Below the pieces are notes generated by a model. That model saw only the letters and a list, made by a program, of their open reading frames with translations, ran no database searches and was not told where the DNA came from. Shown here in pieces: positions 1-8,415 of a stretch of 64,000 bases of DNA. The stretch's first letter is position 1. The number at the start of each line of letters is the position of its first letter. The DNA comes from CAYWWY01 sp964462525 (GTDB taxonomy: Bacteria; Thermotogota; Thermotogae; MWEM01), in the NCBI GenBank assembly GCA_964462525.1, contig CAYWWY010000005.1:153093-217092 (forward strand), in the 5' to 3' direction. Both the position numbers and the translations under genes were made by a program.

Positions 1-1107
1 TATCGGGCTTTGTCGGAGCAAGTGACGGGTAATCTCTTCTTCTCACCCCACAGCATATCCACAGCACTTGCGATGACCTATGCCGGGGCTCGTGGGAATA
101 CGGAGCGCGAGATGGCTGAGGTGCTTGGGTTTTCTATGGGACAAGAGAGGGTGCATGCCGCATTTGCGGAGTTGGAGCGGCAGTTGAACCGATGCGAGGC
201 GCATGCCGATGGGGAGATGAGTATTGCCAATTCGCTTTGGCCACAGCTTGGCTATCCCTTTCTTCCCGAATACCTTGCCCTTCTTTCGGAGTTCTACCAT
301 ACAACCGTAACTCCCGTGGATTACCGTTTTTCGGCGGATTCCGCCAGGCAGATCATCAACGGGTGGGTGGAGCAGCAAACAAAGGATCGAATCCAAAACC
401 TGATCCCTGATGGGGTTCTGACTCCGTTGACGCGACTGGTTCTGGTGAACGCCATCTATTTCAAAGGCGATTGGAGTCTGCCATTCGATCCCGATTTCAC
501 AGAAGAAAGCGATTTCTTCATCACTCCTGAACAGGCGGTTCGGGCGCCTATGATGGCCCAACAGCAGCGGTTTCGCTATGCCCATACGGAGGGTGTCCAG
601 CTTTTGGAACTCCCCTACGCAGGAGAAGAGCTGTCCATGATTGTGCTGCTGCCTGAGAACACCAAAGACCTTGCGCAATGGGAAAACCAAATCAGCGCGG
701 AGAAGATAGCGGAATGGCGGGATCTTATGCGAAGTCAACCGGTGGGGGTATTCTTCCCAAAATTCACAATGACATCAACCTTCAGTCTGAAAGAAATATT
801 GATTTCCATGGGGATGAACGATGCCTTCAGCGATCAACGGGCGGATTTTTCCGGGATGGACGGTCAAACGGACTGGTTATATATTGGAGAAGTCCTTCAC
901 AAAGCCTTTGTATCTGTGAGCGAGGAGGGAACGGAAGCTGCCGCCGCTACAGCGGTCGTGGTCAAGGAAAGAAGCGCGCCCTCACATGGAGCGCCTCCGC
1001 CAGTGTTCCGCGCAGACCGGCCATTTTTGTTCCTCATCCAAGACAATCAGACCCGAAGCATCTTATTTATGGGAAGGGTCTCTGATCCCACAAAGACCGG
1101 CGATTGA
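1..1107 (+). CDS. Serpin family protease inhibitor, 5' end outside window
   Basis: The open frame runs in from the window edge (first codons Y-R-A-L-S-E-Q), so the N-terminus is missing; about 368 residues remain. The serpin fold is evident from NLFFSPHSISTALAMTYAGA near the start, LVNAIYFKGDW in the middle, and the C-terminal RPFLFLIQDNQTRSILFMGR. The reactive-centre hinge EEGTEAAAAT is small-residue rich, as in inhibitory serpins, which trap a protease by inserting this loop into a beta-sheet. Counting from the hinge as in alpha-1-antitrypsin puts P1 at Arg (bases 970-972) and P1' at Ser, predicting trypsin-like targets. The segment after P1' is about six residues longer than in antitrypsin. 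It is convergent with the ankyrin gene. The family call is firm; the target is inferred. Confidence 0.93.
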   Translation, partial: YRALSEQVTGNLFFSPHSISTALAMTYAGARGNTEREMAEVLGFSMGQERVHAAFAELERQLNRCEAHADGEMSIANSLWPQLGYPFLPEYLALLSEFYHTTVTPVDYRFSADSARQIINGWVEQQTKDRIQNLIPDGVLTPLTRLVLVNAIYFKGDWSLPFDPDFTEESDFFITPEQAVRAPMMAQQQRFRYAHTEGVQLLELPYAGEELSMIVLLPENTKDLAQWENQISAEKIAEWRDLMRSQPVGVFFPKFTMTSTFSLKEILISMGMNDAFSDQRADFSGMDGQTDWLYIGEVLHKAFVSVSEEGTEAAAATAVVVKERSAPSHGAPPPVFRADRPFLFLIQDNQTRSILFMGRVSDPTKTGD

Positions 1108-1123
1108 GGAAAAAATCGTGTGG

Positions 1124-2887
1124 TCATTGCGCGCCAAGGGTGCGCAAAAGCCTTATGGCGGGTTCGTTTTTGAATTGGATGGCAATATCCATAAGGGTCC
1201 AACCATCAGCGTATCCGCGATGAAGATCGGTACCGCATGCGATCAACGCGGTCAAGATGGCGGGGTTGTTGTTAAATGCAGCCGCATAGATTGCAGGGGC
1301 ATATCCAAGATAATCCAGCGCATGAATGTTGGCTCCCGCTTCGACAAGCGCATGGATGATCTGGGGATTGACGCTGGAGTGGGCGGCGTGGTGCATGGCG
1401 GTTTCCCCGTATGCCCCCATGGCATGAAGGCTGGCACCCTGCTGAATCAGGGTTGTGAGCGTTTGAAGGTTTGAATTGTTGCTGGCGGCAAACATCAGCG
1501 GGGTCATCCCGTTTTCATGCCGGGCTTCCAAACATGCGCCGGCATCGATCAGCAACCGCAAGACTTGCGGGTTCGGGTTTGCAGCAGCCGCATACATCAG
1601 TGTAGTGCCTCCCGAAGGGTTGGTGGCATGAATGTTGGCTCCGGCTTCGATGAGGATCTGGATGACTTCCGCTCTGGGATTTTGCTCGGCTGCAATCATC
1701 AAAGCCGTTCGTCCCTGAGCATCTCGCGCCTCAAGATCGGGAAGGATCTCAAGGATCGCCACCGCTTGTTCAAGAAACGTTTTATGGGCTACTTGGAGCA
1801 ACAGGTCTTCGGGCACTTGTTCTGGTTCATCAATCTCCCACTCTCCGTCCCCCAGATACCGATAGGTCGCAGTGATGTCATAGATGAGTTCAAAGTTGCT
1901 CAATCGGAACTGAGGCATAATGTGGACGATTAGGCCGTTTTGCACGGAAACTGTCTCTCCCCGGCTATAGGTTCTGAGCAAAGGAACCCGATAGGCGGCG
2001 TATCCCTGTTCTCTCTTTTCGTAGATCACCATGTTCTGAGCGCTGGACATCCCAGATGAATAGGCAAATAGGATTTCCATATGGCCATCTCCTGTGAAAT
2101 CTTCGACCCATACATCTCCGAAGGTGTGTTCAAAGGGAAGTAGGGAAGTTTTATCGGTTTGAATGCGCAGATACCCTTCTCCCCGGAAGGTGAGGGAATC
2201 GAAGACATCAATCCTGACCACGAATGAATCTTCTTCGATTTGTTGCGACATCAGCGTCTCGGCGCGGTTTTCCAAAATGTGAGCTTTGCCCAAGTATACC
2301 TGGTCGTACATCTCAATTCGGGCAACAAAGACCCCCAGTTCTTCTTCCGAGAAGAGGGCTTTAAAAAAACGGGGTTCTCCATCGTAGGAATCATAGGATA
2401 TTTCGCATAGCAATCCATCTCGATGGGAAGTGAGGGTGGGGTAAGTGTACCAAGAAAGACATATCAATTGACGCTTGTAATCGCAGAACAGAAGGCTGTA
2501 CCCATTGGATCCGATCAACCACCATCCCTCTTCCGGAGAATAGGCCACTAGGTCAAACCCCAGAATCCCCTGGTCCGGCCGGTTTTCTTTCACTGAAATG
2601 GTCGAGGAAGAAATTGCAGAGATCACAGGCCCTTTGGTTGGACAGTCTTCGCTGGTTCCTCGAAAGGCGATTAAGAGTGGAAATCCCTGGTAGTAGGCAT
2701 ATTGCTCATACAGCGCGATCAGTCGGTCGGTTTCCTGGATCACCAGTTCGGAGATCGCGTAGATCCTCCGTTCCTTGTCGTTTAGAAAATAAAACTGGTC
2801 TCCCATGGGAAAGAGCAATCCCTGAAAGGCCGATGAAAAAACGAGAGTAGAGAGCCCAAGGAACAGAACGGTGAAAAATGCCTTCAC
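1124..2887 (-). CDS. Secreted ankyrin-repeat protein with N-terminal beta-rich region
   Basis: About 587 residues. Start chosen at GTG 2887 because AGGAGG lies nine bases upstream; GTG 2893 is too close to it. A hydrophobic N-terminal stretch (KAFFTVLFLGLSTLVFSSAF) is a signal peptide or anchor. The middle has an FG-GAP-like piece (EDFTGDGHMEILFAYSSG). From about residue 365 to the end there are roughly six or seven ankyrin repeats with the usual ARDAQGRTALMIAAEQNP and GANIHATNPSGGTTLMYAA patterns. Ankyrin repeats bind proteins, and the partner is unknown. It follows the deacetylase-like gene by 65 bases on the same strand, so it may be the last gene of that transcription unit. Confidence 0.85.
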   Translation of the reverse strand: MKAFFTVLFLGLSTLVFSSAFQGLLFPMGDQFYFLNDKERRIYAISELVIQETDRLIALYEQYAYYQGFPLLIAFRGTSEDCPTKGPVISAISSSTISVKENRPDQGILGFDLVAYSPEEGWWLIGSNGYSLLFCDYKRQLICLSWYTYPTLTSHRDGLLCEISYDSYDGEPRFFKALFSEEELGVFVARIEMYDQVYLGKAHILENRAETLMSQQIEEDSFVVRIDVFDSLTFRGEGYLRIQTDKTSLLPFEHTFGDVWVEDFTGDGHMEILFAYSSGMSSAQNMVIYEKREQGYAAYRVPLLRTYSRGETVSVQNGLIVHIMPQFRLSNFELIYDITATYRYLGDGEWEIDEPEQVPEDLLLQVAHKTFLEQAVAILEILPDLEARDAQGRTALMIAAEQNPRAEVIQILIEAGANIHATNPSGGTTLMYAAAANPNPQVLRLLIDAGACLEARHENGMTPLMFAASNNSNLQTLTTLIQQGASLHAMGAYGETAMHHAAHSSVNPQIIHALVEAGANIHALDYLGYAPAIYAAAFNNNPAILTALIACGTDLHRGYADGWTLMDIAIQFKNEPAIRLLRTLGAQ

Positions 2888-2952
2888 TTCCACCCACCTC
2901 CTGGATCTATCGGAGCATCAACGTGAAGATCCGCAAAAAAACAGATTCTTTC

Positions 2953-3993
2953 CTACTTTAAGAAGGCCCCTTCATACCCGGACAGCAATCCATATACATT
3001 GATTCCCAGCGCTTCGATTGCGTATCCACCTTCTTGGATAAAAAGGGTTGGCAAACCCATCTGGGCGATTCGTTTTCCGATGATGGGGTAGATTTCCGAA
3101 GTCAGATCGAACCCGCCAAGTGGATCATGAATAAAGGTGTCAAACCCCGCGGATACGATCAGCACATCTGGTTTGCATGAAAACGTATATGCCAACGCTT
3201 CATCCAAAGCCATCAAGTACGCTTCGTTCTCCGTATGCGGTGGAAGGGGCAAATTCCGATTATACCCGATTCCACATCCGGACCCCATCTCGTCCGAGTA
3301 CCCCGAAAAATACGGATATTCAACCTGGGGATCGATATGCAAAGAGATATAGACGACGTCGTTTCGAGCGTAAAAGATTTGCTGGGTTCCATTCCCGTGA
3401 TGAATGTCGATATCCAGAATAGCCACTCTATGGATACTGGGTTGGTCGCACAGGTATTGTGCTGCAACAGCGGCATTGTTCATGAAACAATACCCGCCGG
3501 CCAAATCGGTCTCAGCGTGATGACCGGGCGGTCTGCACAAGGCATAGGCGGATTGCTCTCCTTTTTCAAGCGTTTGCGCTCCGGCGAGAGCGACATGAAC
3601 GGCGGACAGAGCCGCATCATAGGTTCCCTCCACGATTGGCGCGCTCATATCGAAACAATAATACCCAGGCAAGGCGATTGGGTTATTGGTCTTTCGATTC
3701 ATACGCCTCACTGCCAAAGCGCTCGGGAATAGGGCGTTCGGGTCTCCCCCCGCTTCCACCCATTTCCGGTATCCTCGATTCAGAAACTCCAGGTACTCCC
3801 TTGTATGGATCGCTTCAATCCATTTCGGATCGAAGGGTTCGGGGGATCGGATCGGACCCAACTCATGTTCGGAAATGGCCTCGAGAATAATCCGGATCCG
3901 TTCGGGAGTTTCGTAATAAGGAATCAAAGTTCCATTCAGGAACTCCATCGGAGGGTTGTGTTTTCGATGCGTTTCAGAGTAGAGGGTGATCAT
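2953..3993 (-). CDS. Histone deacetylase family hydrolase (acetylpolyamine amidohydrolase / AcuC-like)
   Basis: 346 residues, normal for the bacterial class II HDAC-like family, which removes acetyl groups from lysine, polyamines or related amides with a Zn ion. The catalytic pair is in RPPGHHAE (His158-His159). Metal ligands are in LDIDIHHGNGTQ (Asp194/196, His198) and SAGFDTFIHDPLGGF. The C-terminus ends normally. The start overlaps the end of the upstream oxidoreductase gene by 20 bases, a strong sign of co-transcription and coupling. The sequence does not show the substrate; bacterial members act on acetylpolyamines, acetyl-CoA synthetase or acetylated sugars. Confidence 0.9.
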   Translation of the reverse strand: MITLYSETHRKHNPPMEFLNGTLIPYYETPERIRIILEAISEHELGPIRSPEPFDPKWIEAIHTREYLEFLNRGYRKWVEAGGDPNALFPSALAVRRMNRKTNNPIALPGYYCFDMSAPIVEGTYDAALSAVHVALAGAQTLEKGEQSAYALCRPPGHHAETDLAGGYCFMNNAAVAAQYLCDQPSIHRVAILDIDIHHGNGTQQIFYARNDVVYISLHIDPQVEYPYFSGYSDEMGSGCGIGYNRNLPLPPHTENEAYLMALDEALAYTFSCKPDVLIVSAGFDTFIHDPLGGFDLTSEIYPIIGKRIAQMGLPTLFIQEGGYAIEALGINVYGLLSGYEGAFLK

Positions 3994-5251
3994 GCGAAAT
4001 GCCTTGCTGATTCCGGAAGGTTGGCATATGAATGACCTGCCCGGTTTTTCGTGACTCTTCAGCCGCGAAGGCCATCAAATGGCTTTCAAGCGAATCGCGA
4101 GGAGTGGTTTGGATTCCCTGGTAGTCTTCTTGCGTTATGTAACGCACAAAGCTGTCCATCATCTGAAAGTCGCTTCCATTATGTCCGCCGATCTGATACG
4201 GTGATATCGATATGATCTCTGGTTGGGATGCGCCAAACTGATGGACTTCAATTTGATTCTTTTCAAAATGGCCCCGGATCTCGCCGCGGGTTCCAAAGAC
4301 GCGAATCGTCCGTGTATTGGATGCGGTAAAGCCTATCATCATCATATTGACCAAAATGTCAGCGCCGAAAACCATGGAAACGATTTGATGATCGGGAACA
4401 TTGTTGTCACACATATACACACACCTTCCATACGGGCCTTCTTGGAGGGCGCGGATTCTTCCTGGTTCCGAAAGGTCATCGGTAATTACCGAAACAGGCC
4501 ATCCTTCTGGGGTTCCAAGATATATCTTTTTTGCGGAATACGGGCATGTAGGTTCAATCGCACAATTCAGGCATCGGTCGGCTGCTCCTTTGGGGTGATT
4601 GCCCCTGTGAAAGTGGGATAGCATCCCAAAAGACGCGATCGAGACACATTTCTCCCCAAGCAGCCAGCACAGAAGATCTAAGTCGTGACAGCTTTTTGCC
4701 AGGAGGATGGGCGCGCTTTCCTCTGCCCGTCTCCAGTTGCCCCGAACATAGCTATGCGCCATATGAAAATAACCGATATTTTCTTTGTGCTCCACAGCCA
4801 TGATCTGTCCAATCGTTCCTTGGTTCATCTCTGAACGAAGGCGGGAAAAAAAAGAAGAGTATCGCAGGACGTGCGCCAACATCACTTTTTTCTCCAAACG
4901 CTCTGCCGTTTTCACAATCAGGATCGATTCGGATTGGTTTGGAGCCATTGGTTTTTCCAATAGGAGGTGATATCCCATCTCCATAAAATGAATCGCAGGT
5001 TTCGTGTGTTGCGTGTCCATCGTAGCAATGATGGCGCAATCAGCTACCTGCTTGGACGGCATATCTTCCCACGAAGAAAAACGCATCGTGGGAGGGATCC
5101 CCAACATGTCTCCCAGCGTATTCCTTCTTTGTGGATTGGGTTCAGCGATCGCGGTAATGGATAGTTGGTTTGGATTCTGTTGCGCATAATACCCATACGC
5201 TTCCGTTCCCCGGTTGCCAGCGCCTATGAGGATCGCATTAAGCAATGCCAT
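3974..5251 (-). CDS. Gfo/Idh/MocA family NAD(P)-dependent oxidoreductase
   Basis: 425 residues. The N-terminal Rossmann motif is NAILIGAGNRG, followed by the family's LLLEKPMAPN segment, whose EKP lysine normally takes part in catalysis. The C-terminal alpha/beta domain is complete. The middle carries CLNCAIEPTCPYSAKK, a Cys cluster seen in some members of the family and possibly metal-binding. The family oxidises or epimerises sugars and inositols. The start has a good GGAGGGG site. It lies 18 bases after the hybrid kinase gene and overlaps the deacetylase gene, so the three are probably one transcript. Confidence 0.9.
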   Translation of the reverse strand: MALLNAILIGAGNRGTEAYGYYAQQNPNQLSITAIAEPNPQRRNTLGDMLGIPPTMRFSSWEDMPSKQVADCAIIATMDTQHTKPAIHFMEMGYHLLLEKPMAPNQSESILIVKTAERLEKKVMLAHVLRYSSFFSRLRSEMNQGTIGQIMAVEHKENIGYFHMAHSYVRGNWRRAEESAPILLAKSCHDLDLLCWLLGEKCVSIASFGMLSHFHRGNHPKGAADRCLNCAIEPTCPYSAKKIYLGTPEGWPVSVITDDLSEPGRIRALQEGPYGRCVYMCDNNVPDHQIVSMVFGADILVNMMMIGFTASNTRTIRVFGTRGEIRGHFEKNQIEVHQFGASQPEIISISPYQIGGHNGSDFQMMDSFVRYITQEDYQGIQTTPRDSLESHLMAFAAEESRKTGQVIHMPTFRNQQGISHDHPLL

Positions 5252-5269
5252 CTAACCCCTCCAGTCGGA

Positions 5270-8200
5270 TTACAGATTTTGAATCATGATTTCCCGCAAA
5301 TGAGCATACTGCTGTCTGGCTTGGTGCGCCAAACTCTCTAGATCGTTGTGTTTTCCTTCTCTTGCGGCCTTCTCAATCCGTTTCGCCACATCCATCAGAG
5401 CAAACCCGCCCACACTGCTGGATTCCCCTTTGATGGCATGGGCATGTTCTTCGGCAGAATAATAATCATGTTCTTGAATGGCTTTCGTGAGTTTTTGAAG
5501 CAGGACAGGGATGCTGGAAAAAAAGACTTCCGCCACATATTTGGCAGTCTGCGTGTCCTGTAACACCTGATCCATAAGGCTTTCGCGATCAAAAACAACC
5601 GGAGGTTTCTGCGGTTGGCTTTGATCAAAAGGTGTTGATATGGATTGATGGCTGCTGGCTCTTCCCAGCCAGAGTTCGATCGCATTGGCCAGTTCGTTCG
5701 AACGGACTGGTTTAACGAGAACATCATTCATACCTGCTTTCAGGAAGTTGATCCGATCCGTTTCAGAAGCTTTGCCTGTCATTGCAATGATCGGGACTTC
5801 TGGATTCAAGACCCCAGAATGCGAATCTCGGATAATTTTCGTTGCTTCGAGGCCATCCATCTGAGGCATATGGCCGTCCATCAATACAAGATCATAGGGG
5901 ATTCGCTGTAAGGCAGAAACAGCCTCTAGTCCATTGGCGACAGCTTCTGATCGATAGCCCATTTTTTGAATCATCTTCGTGCTGATCAGCTGATTGGTGG
6001 GATTGTCTTCAACAATCAGGATTCGAATCCGAGTTTTTTGGGCTTCGGTTAAAGAATGCCGGGTAATCAGAGAGGACTCTTTTTCCGCTGCCTGGGAATC
6101 CGATGCTCGACCAAGGACAGCAGCAATGCACTCCCGGAGTTGGTTTTGCCGCAATGGTTTGGGAAGATACGCGCTGAACCCAGCGTCAGACAATCGAGCT
6201 GCATCGCCTCGTTGAGTCCAGGAAGTCATCATGATGAGCGAAAGTTCTTTGGACTCAGCCAGAAGCTGTTTCCCTAATACCAATCCATCCATATCCGGCA
6301 AATTCATATCCACGATTGCGATTTGAAACGGATCCGATGCTTCTTTTGCCTCTTTCAGCATCTGTATCGCCACGGACGGGTGATCCGCTTCACCTGAGCG
6401 ACATCCCCACTTCTCCAATAAGGTTTTCACCAAAAGCCGATTGATGGGATGATCATCTATCACCAATATCCGTACGTTTTTCATATCTCCCATGGGGAAA
6501 GAGTCGGGATGCTCTTTTTGGGCTTGCTTTTCAAACTGTGCTGTGAACCAGAACGTCGATCCGGATCCCTCTTGACTCTGTACACCGATATCTCCGCGCA
6601 AAAGCTTGACCAGTTCGAGGGAAATGGCCAATCCCAACCCAGTTCCTCCAAATTTCCGGGAGGAGGAGGGATCTACCTGCGTAAAAGGAAGAAATAGAGA
6701 CTCGATTTGGTTGGAAGGAATCCCAATTCCCGTATCGATAACCTCAAATCGAACATTCACATGATCCGAATCCTCTTTTTCCAAACCGACGCGAAGAGTA
6801 ACACTGCCTTGCAATGTAAACTTGACGGCATTTCCACAAAGATTGATCAAGATTTGTCGGAGTCGGCCTGGATCTCCGCGAACCAACAAAGGAATCTCGG
6901 GATCGACGATACAAACAAGCTCAAGCCCTTTTTCCTGCGCTTTGATCGCCAATAAGTCAATGACATCTTCCAGGGTAGTAAGAAGGTCAAAATCGAGAAT
7001 CTCGATTTCCATCTTTTTGGCTTCAAATTTTGAGAAATCCAAAATGTCGTTTACAAGCCGCAGAAGCGATTCAGCGCTCGATCGAACGATTTCGGTATAT
7101 TGCAGTTGCTGGGCATTGAGGGAGGTATCCAAAAGCAGGCCAGTCATACCGATAATCCCATTCATTGGCGTACGGAATTCATGGCTCATATTGGCCAAAA
7201 ACTGGCTTTTGATTTGATTGGCTTTTTCCGCTTCTTCTCTTGCTTGATTTTGCGCCCCTTCCGCTTCTTTGATCTGAGTGATCTTTTGAAATACCAGCAT
7301 AGATCCGACAATACGGGACTGTTGATTTCTCAACGGGAGGTAATGATATTCGAACCAGTCGTCTTTCGCCGATGATCTCTTTCTATAGCGGAATTGGTTT
7401 TTCGGAGAAGAAAGGTCCGGTTCCAAAAGGAGGGCGAAATTCAGATGGCGCAAGGCTTCTTCGAGGCTTTTTCCCAGAGCAGATCGATCAATCTCGAAAT
7501 AGTCATTCATTAGGTTATTCAGATCAATAATGGTACGCGATAGATCCATCAGCAAAAATCCTTCGGGAAACTGCTTGAATAAGGCATCATGAGCGATCGG
7601 GCGGAGGTTGAGCAATTTGTACCTAATAATTGCCCAATACAAGAGAAGCGCTGATGCGGCAAATGCATACGGGGTCAACGAGATCTGCCACAACCTACGG
7701 GTAAAAAGATTGTCTATGATCACTGAACCCATGGGAAAGAGAGGACAGATTGTAAGAACCGCCATTCCTTTTTTGATCATCCCTGAGATCTGTCTCCACC
7801 GGATAAAGGATACCCGGATAATCAAGAAACCCAATAGGAACGCATAGACATTGTAGGACCAGTACCACAGATATCGAGGCCAATCAAATCGGACCACCTC
7901 GGAAGGGAAAATCCCATAAGCGGTGATTTCTTGCATCCGAAGCCAAAAATGGTTGAATGGATTGGGTAATTGAATCAACAGCAGCGCGAAAGGGATGCTG
8001 AAGAGGAGAAGGATGGTTTTGAAATGAATCCAATGGTCGTTGTGGGTGTATGCCAAGGCAAACAGAAGAAAAAAAGCAGGGATAAAAGGGAAACCTAGTG
8101 ATTCAAAAACAAACCAGAACATACCCACAGAAAGCTGAGTAGAGGAAAGAAGGCCTGCGTTTCCGATGAGGTAGAGAGAGAGGAAAACCAAAACCGCCAA

Positions 8201-8308
8201 AAAGTACTTGGAGCCAGGAACAGTTAACCGGTTCCAAGCCCAAAGAAAGAGGATGAAACAGATTGATCCAACAATAAACAGCGGTATTGCAGGCGCATAC
8301 AGATACAA
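5270..8308 (-). CDS. Hybrid sensor histidine kinase: 7TM-PAS-HisKA-HATPase-REC-REC-HPt
   Basis: 1012 residues starting at TTG (GGGAG nine bases upstream). Order of domains: about seven transmembrane helices (1-225, the 7TM type found in histidine kinases), a PAS-like domain (about 235-345), HisKA with the phospho-acceptor His in MSHEFRTPMNGIIG, HATPase_c (DTGIGIP and GGTGLGLAIS boxes), a first receiver (acceptor Asp in IVDMNLPDMDG), a second receiver (LMDGHMPQMDG) and a C-terminal HPt with His in AHAIKGESSS. All phosphorelay residues are present, so a full His-Asp-His relay can run within one membrane protein. The final output regulator is not encoded next to it. Confidence 0.95.
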   Translation of the reverse strand: MYLYAPAIPLFIVGSICFILFLWAWNRLTVPGSKYFLAVLVFLSLYLIGNAGLLSSTQLSVGMFWFVFESLGFPFIPAFFLLFALAYTHNDHWIHFKTILLLFSIPFALLLIQLPNPFNHFWLRMQEITAYGIFPSEVVRFDWPRYLWYWSYNVYAFLLGFLIIRVSFIRWRQISGMIKKGMAVLTICPLFPMGSVIIDNLFTRRLWQISLTPYAFAASALLLYWAIIRYKLLNLRPIAHDALFKQFPEGFLLMDLSRTIIDLNNLMNDYFEIDRSALGKSLEEALRHLNFALLLEPDLSSPKNQFRYRKRSSAKDDWFEYHYLPLRNQQSRIVGSMLVFQKITQIKEAEGAQNQAREEAEKANQIKSQFLANMSHEFRTPMNGIIGMTGLLLDTSLNAQQLQYTEIVRSSAESLLRLVNDILDFSKFEAKKMEIEILDFDLLTTLEDVIDLLAIKAQEKGLELVCIVDPEIPLLVRGDPGRLRQILINLCGNAVKFTLQGSVTLRVGLEKEDSDHVNVRFEVIDTGIGIPSNQIESLFLPFTQVDPSSSRKFGGTGLGLAISLELVKLLRGDIGVQSQEGSGSTFWFTAQFEKQAQKEHPDSFPMGDMKNVRILVIDDHPINRLLVKTLLEKWGCRSGEADHPSVAIQMLKEAKEASDPFQIAIVDMNLPDMDGLVLGKQLLAESKELSLIMMTSWTQRGDAARLSDAGFSAYLPKPLRQNQLRECIAAVLGRASDSQAAEKESSLITRHSLTEAQKTRIRILIVEDNPTNQLISTKMIQKMGYRSEAVANGLEAVSALQRIPYDLVLMDGHMPQMDGLEATKIIRDSHSGVLNPEVPIIAMTGKASETDRINFLKAGMNDVLVKPVRSNELANAIELWLGRASSHQSISTPFDQSQPQKPPVVFDRESLMDQVLQDTQTAKYVAEVFFSSIPVLLQKLTKAIQEHDYYSAEEHAHAIKGESSSVGGFALMDVAKRIEKAAREGKHNDLESLAHQARQQYAHLREIMIQNL

Positions 8309-8358
8309 ACCTATCTTACTCCCTTCGCTCGACGCGAATCAGATTCCATTGTACATGG

Positions 8359-8364
8359 ATTATA
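8359..8364 (-). promoter_or_regulatory. Putative -10 box for the hybrid kinase operon
   Basis: Reading the minus strand, CATGATATAAT contains a perfect TATAAT about 50 bases upstream of the kinase start. No good -35 lies at the right distance. Confidence 0.4.
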
Positions 8365-8415
8365 TCATGAGTGAAGGAGTAAGCAGGGTATGAACCCGTA
8401 TTTTGTAATCATTCC

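Noticed and set aside
43..738. 231-codon minus-strand frame opposite the serpin gene
   Set aside because: It lies antisense to strongly conserved serpin codons and its translation has no recognisable family.
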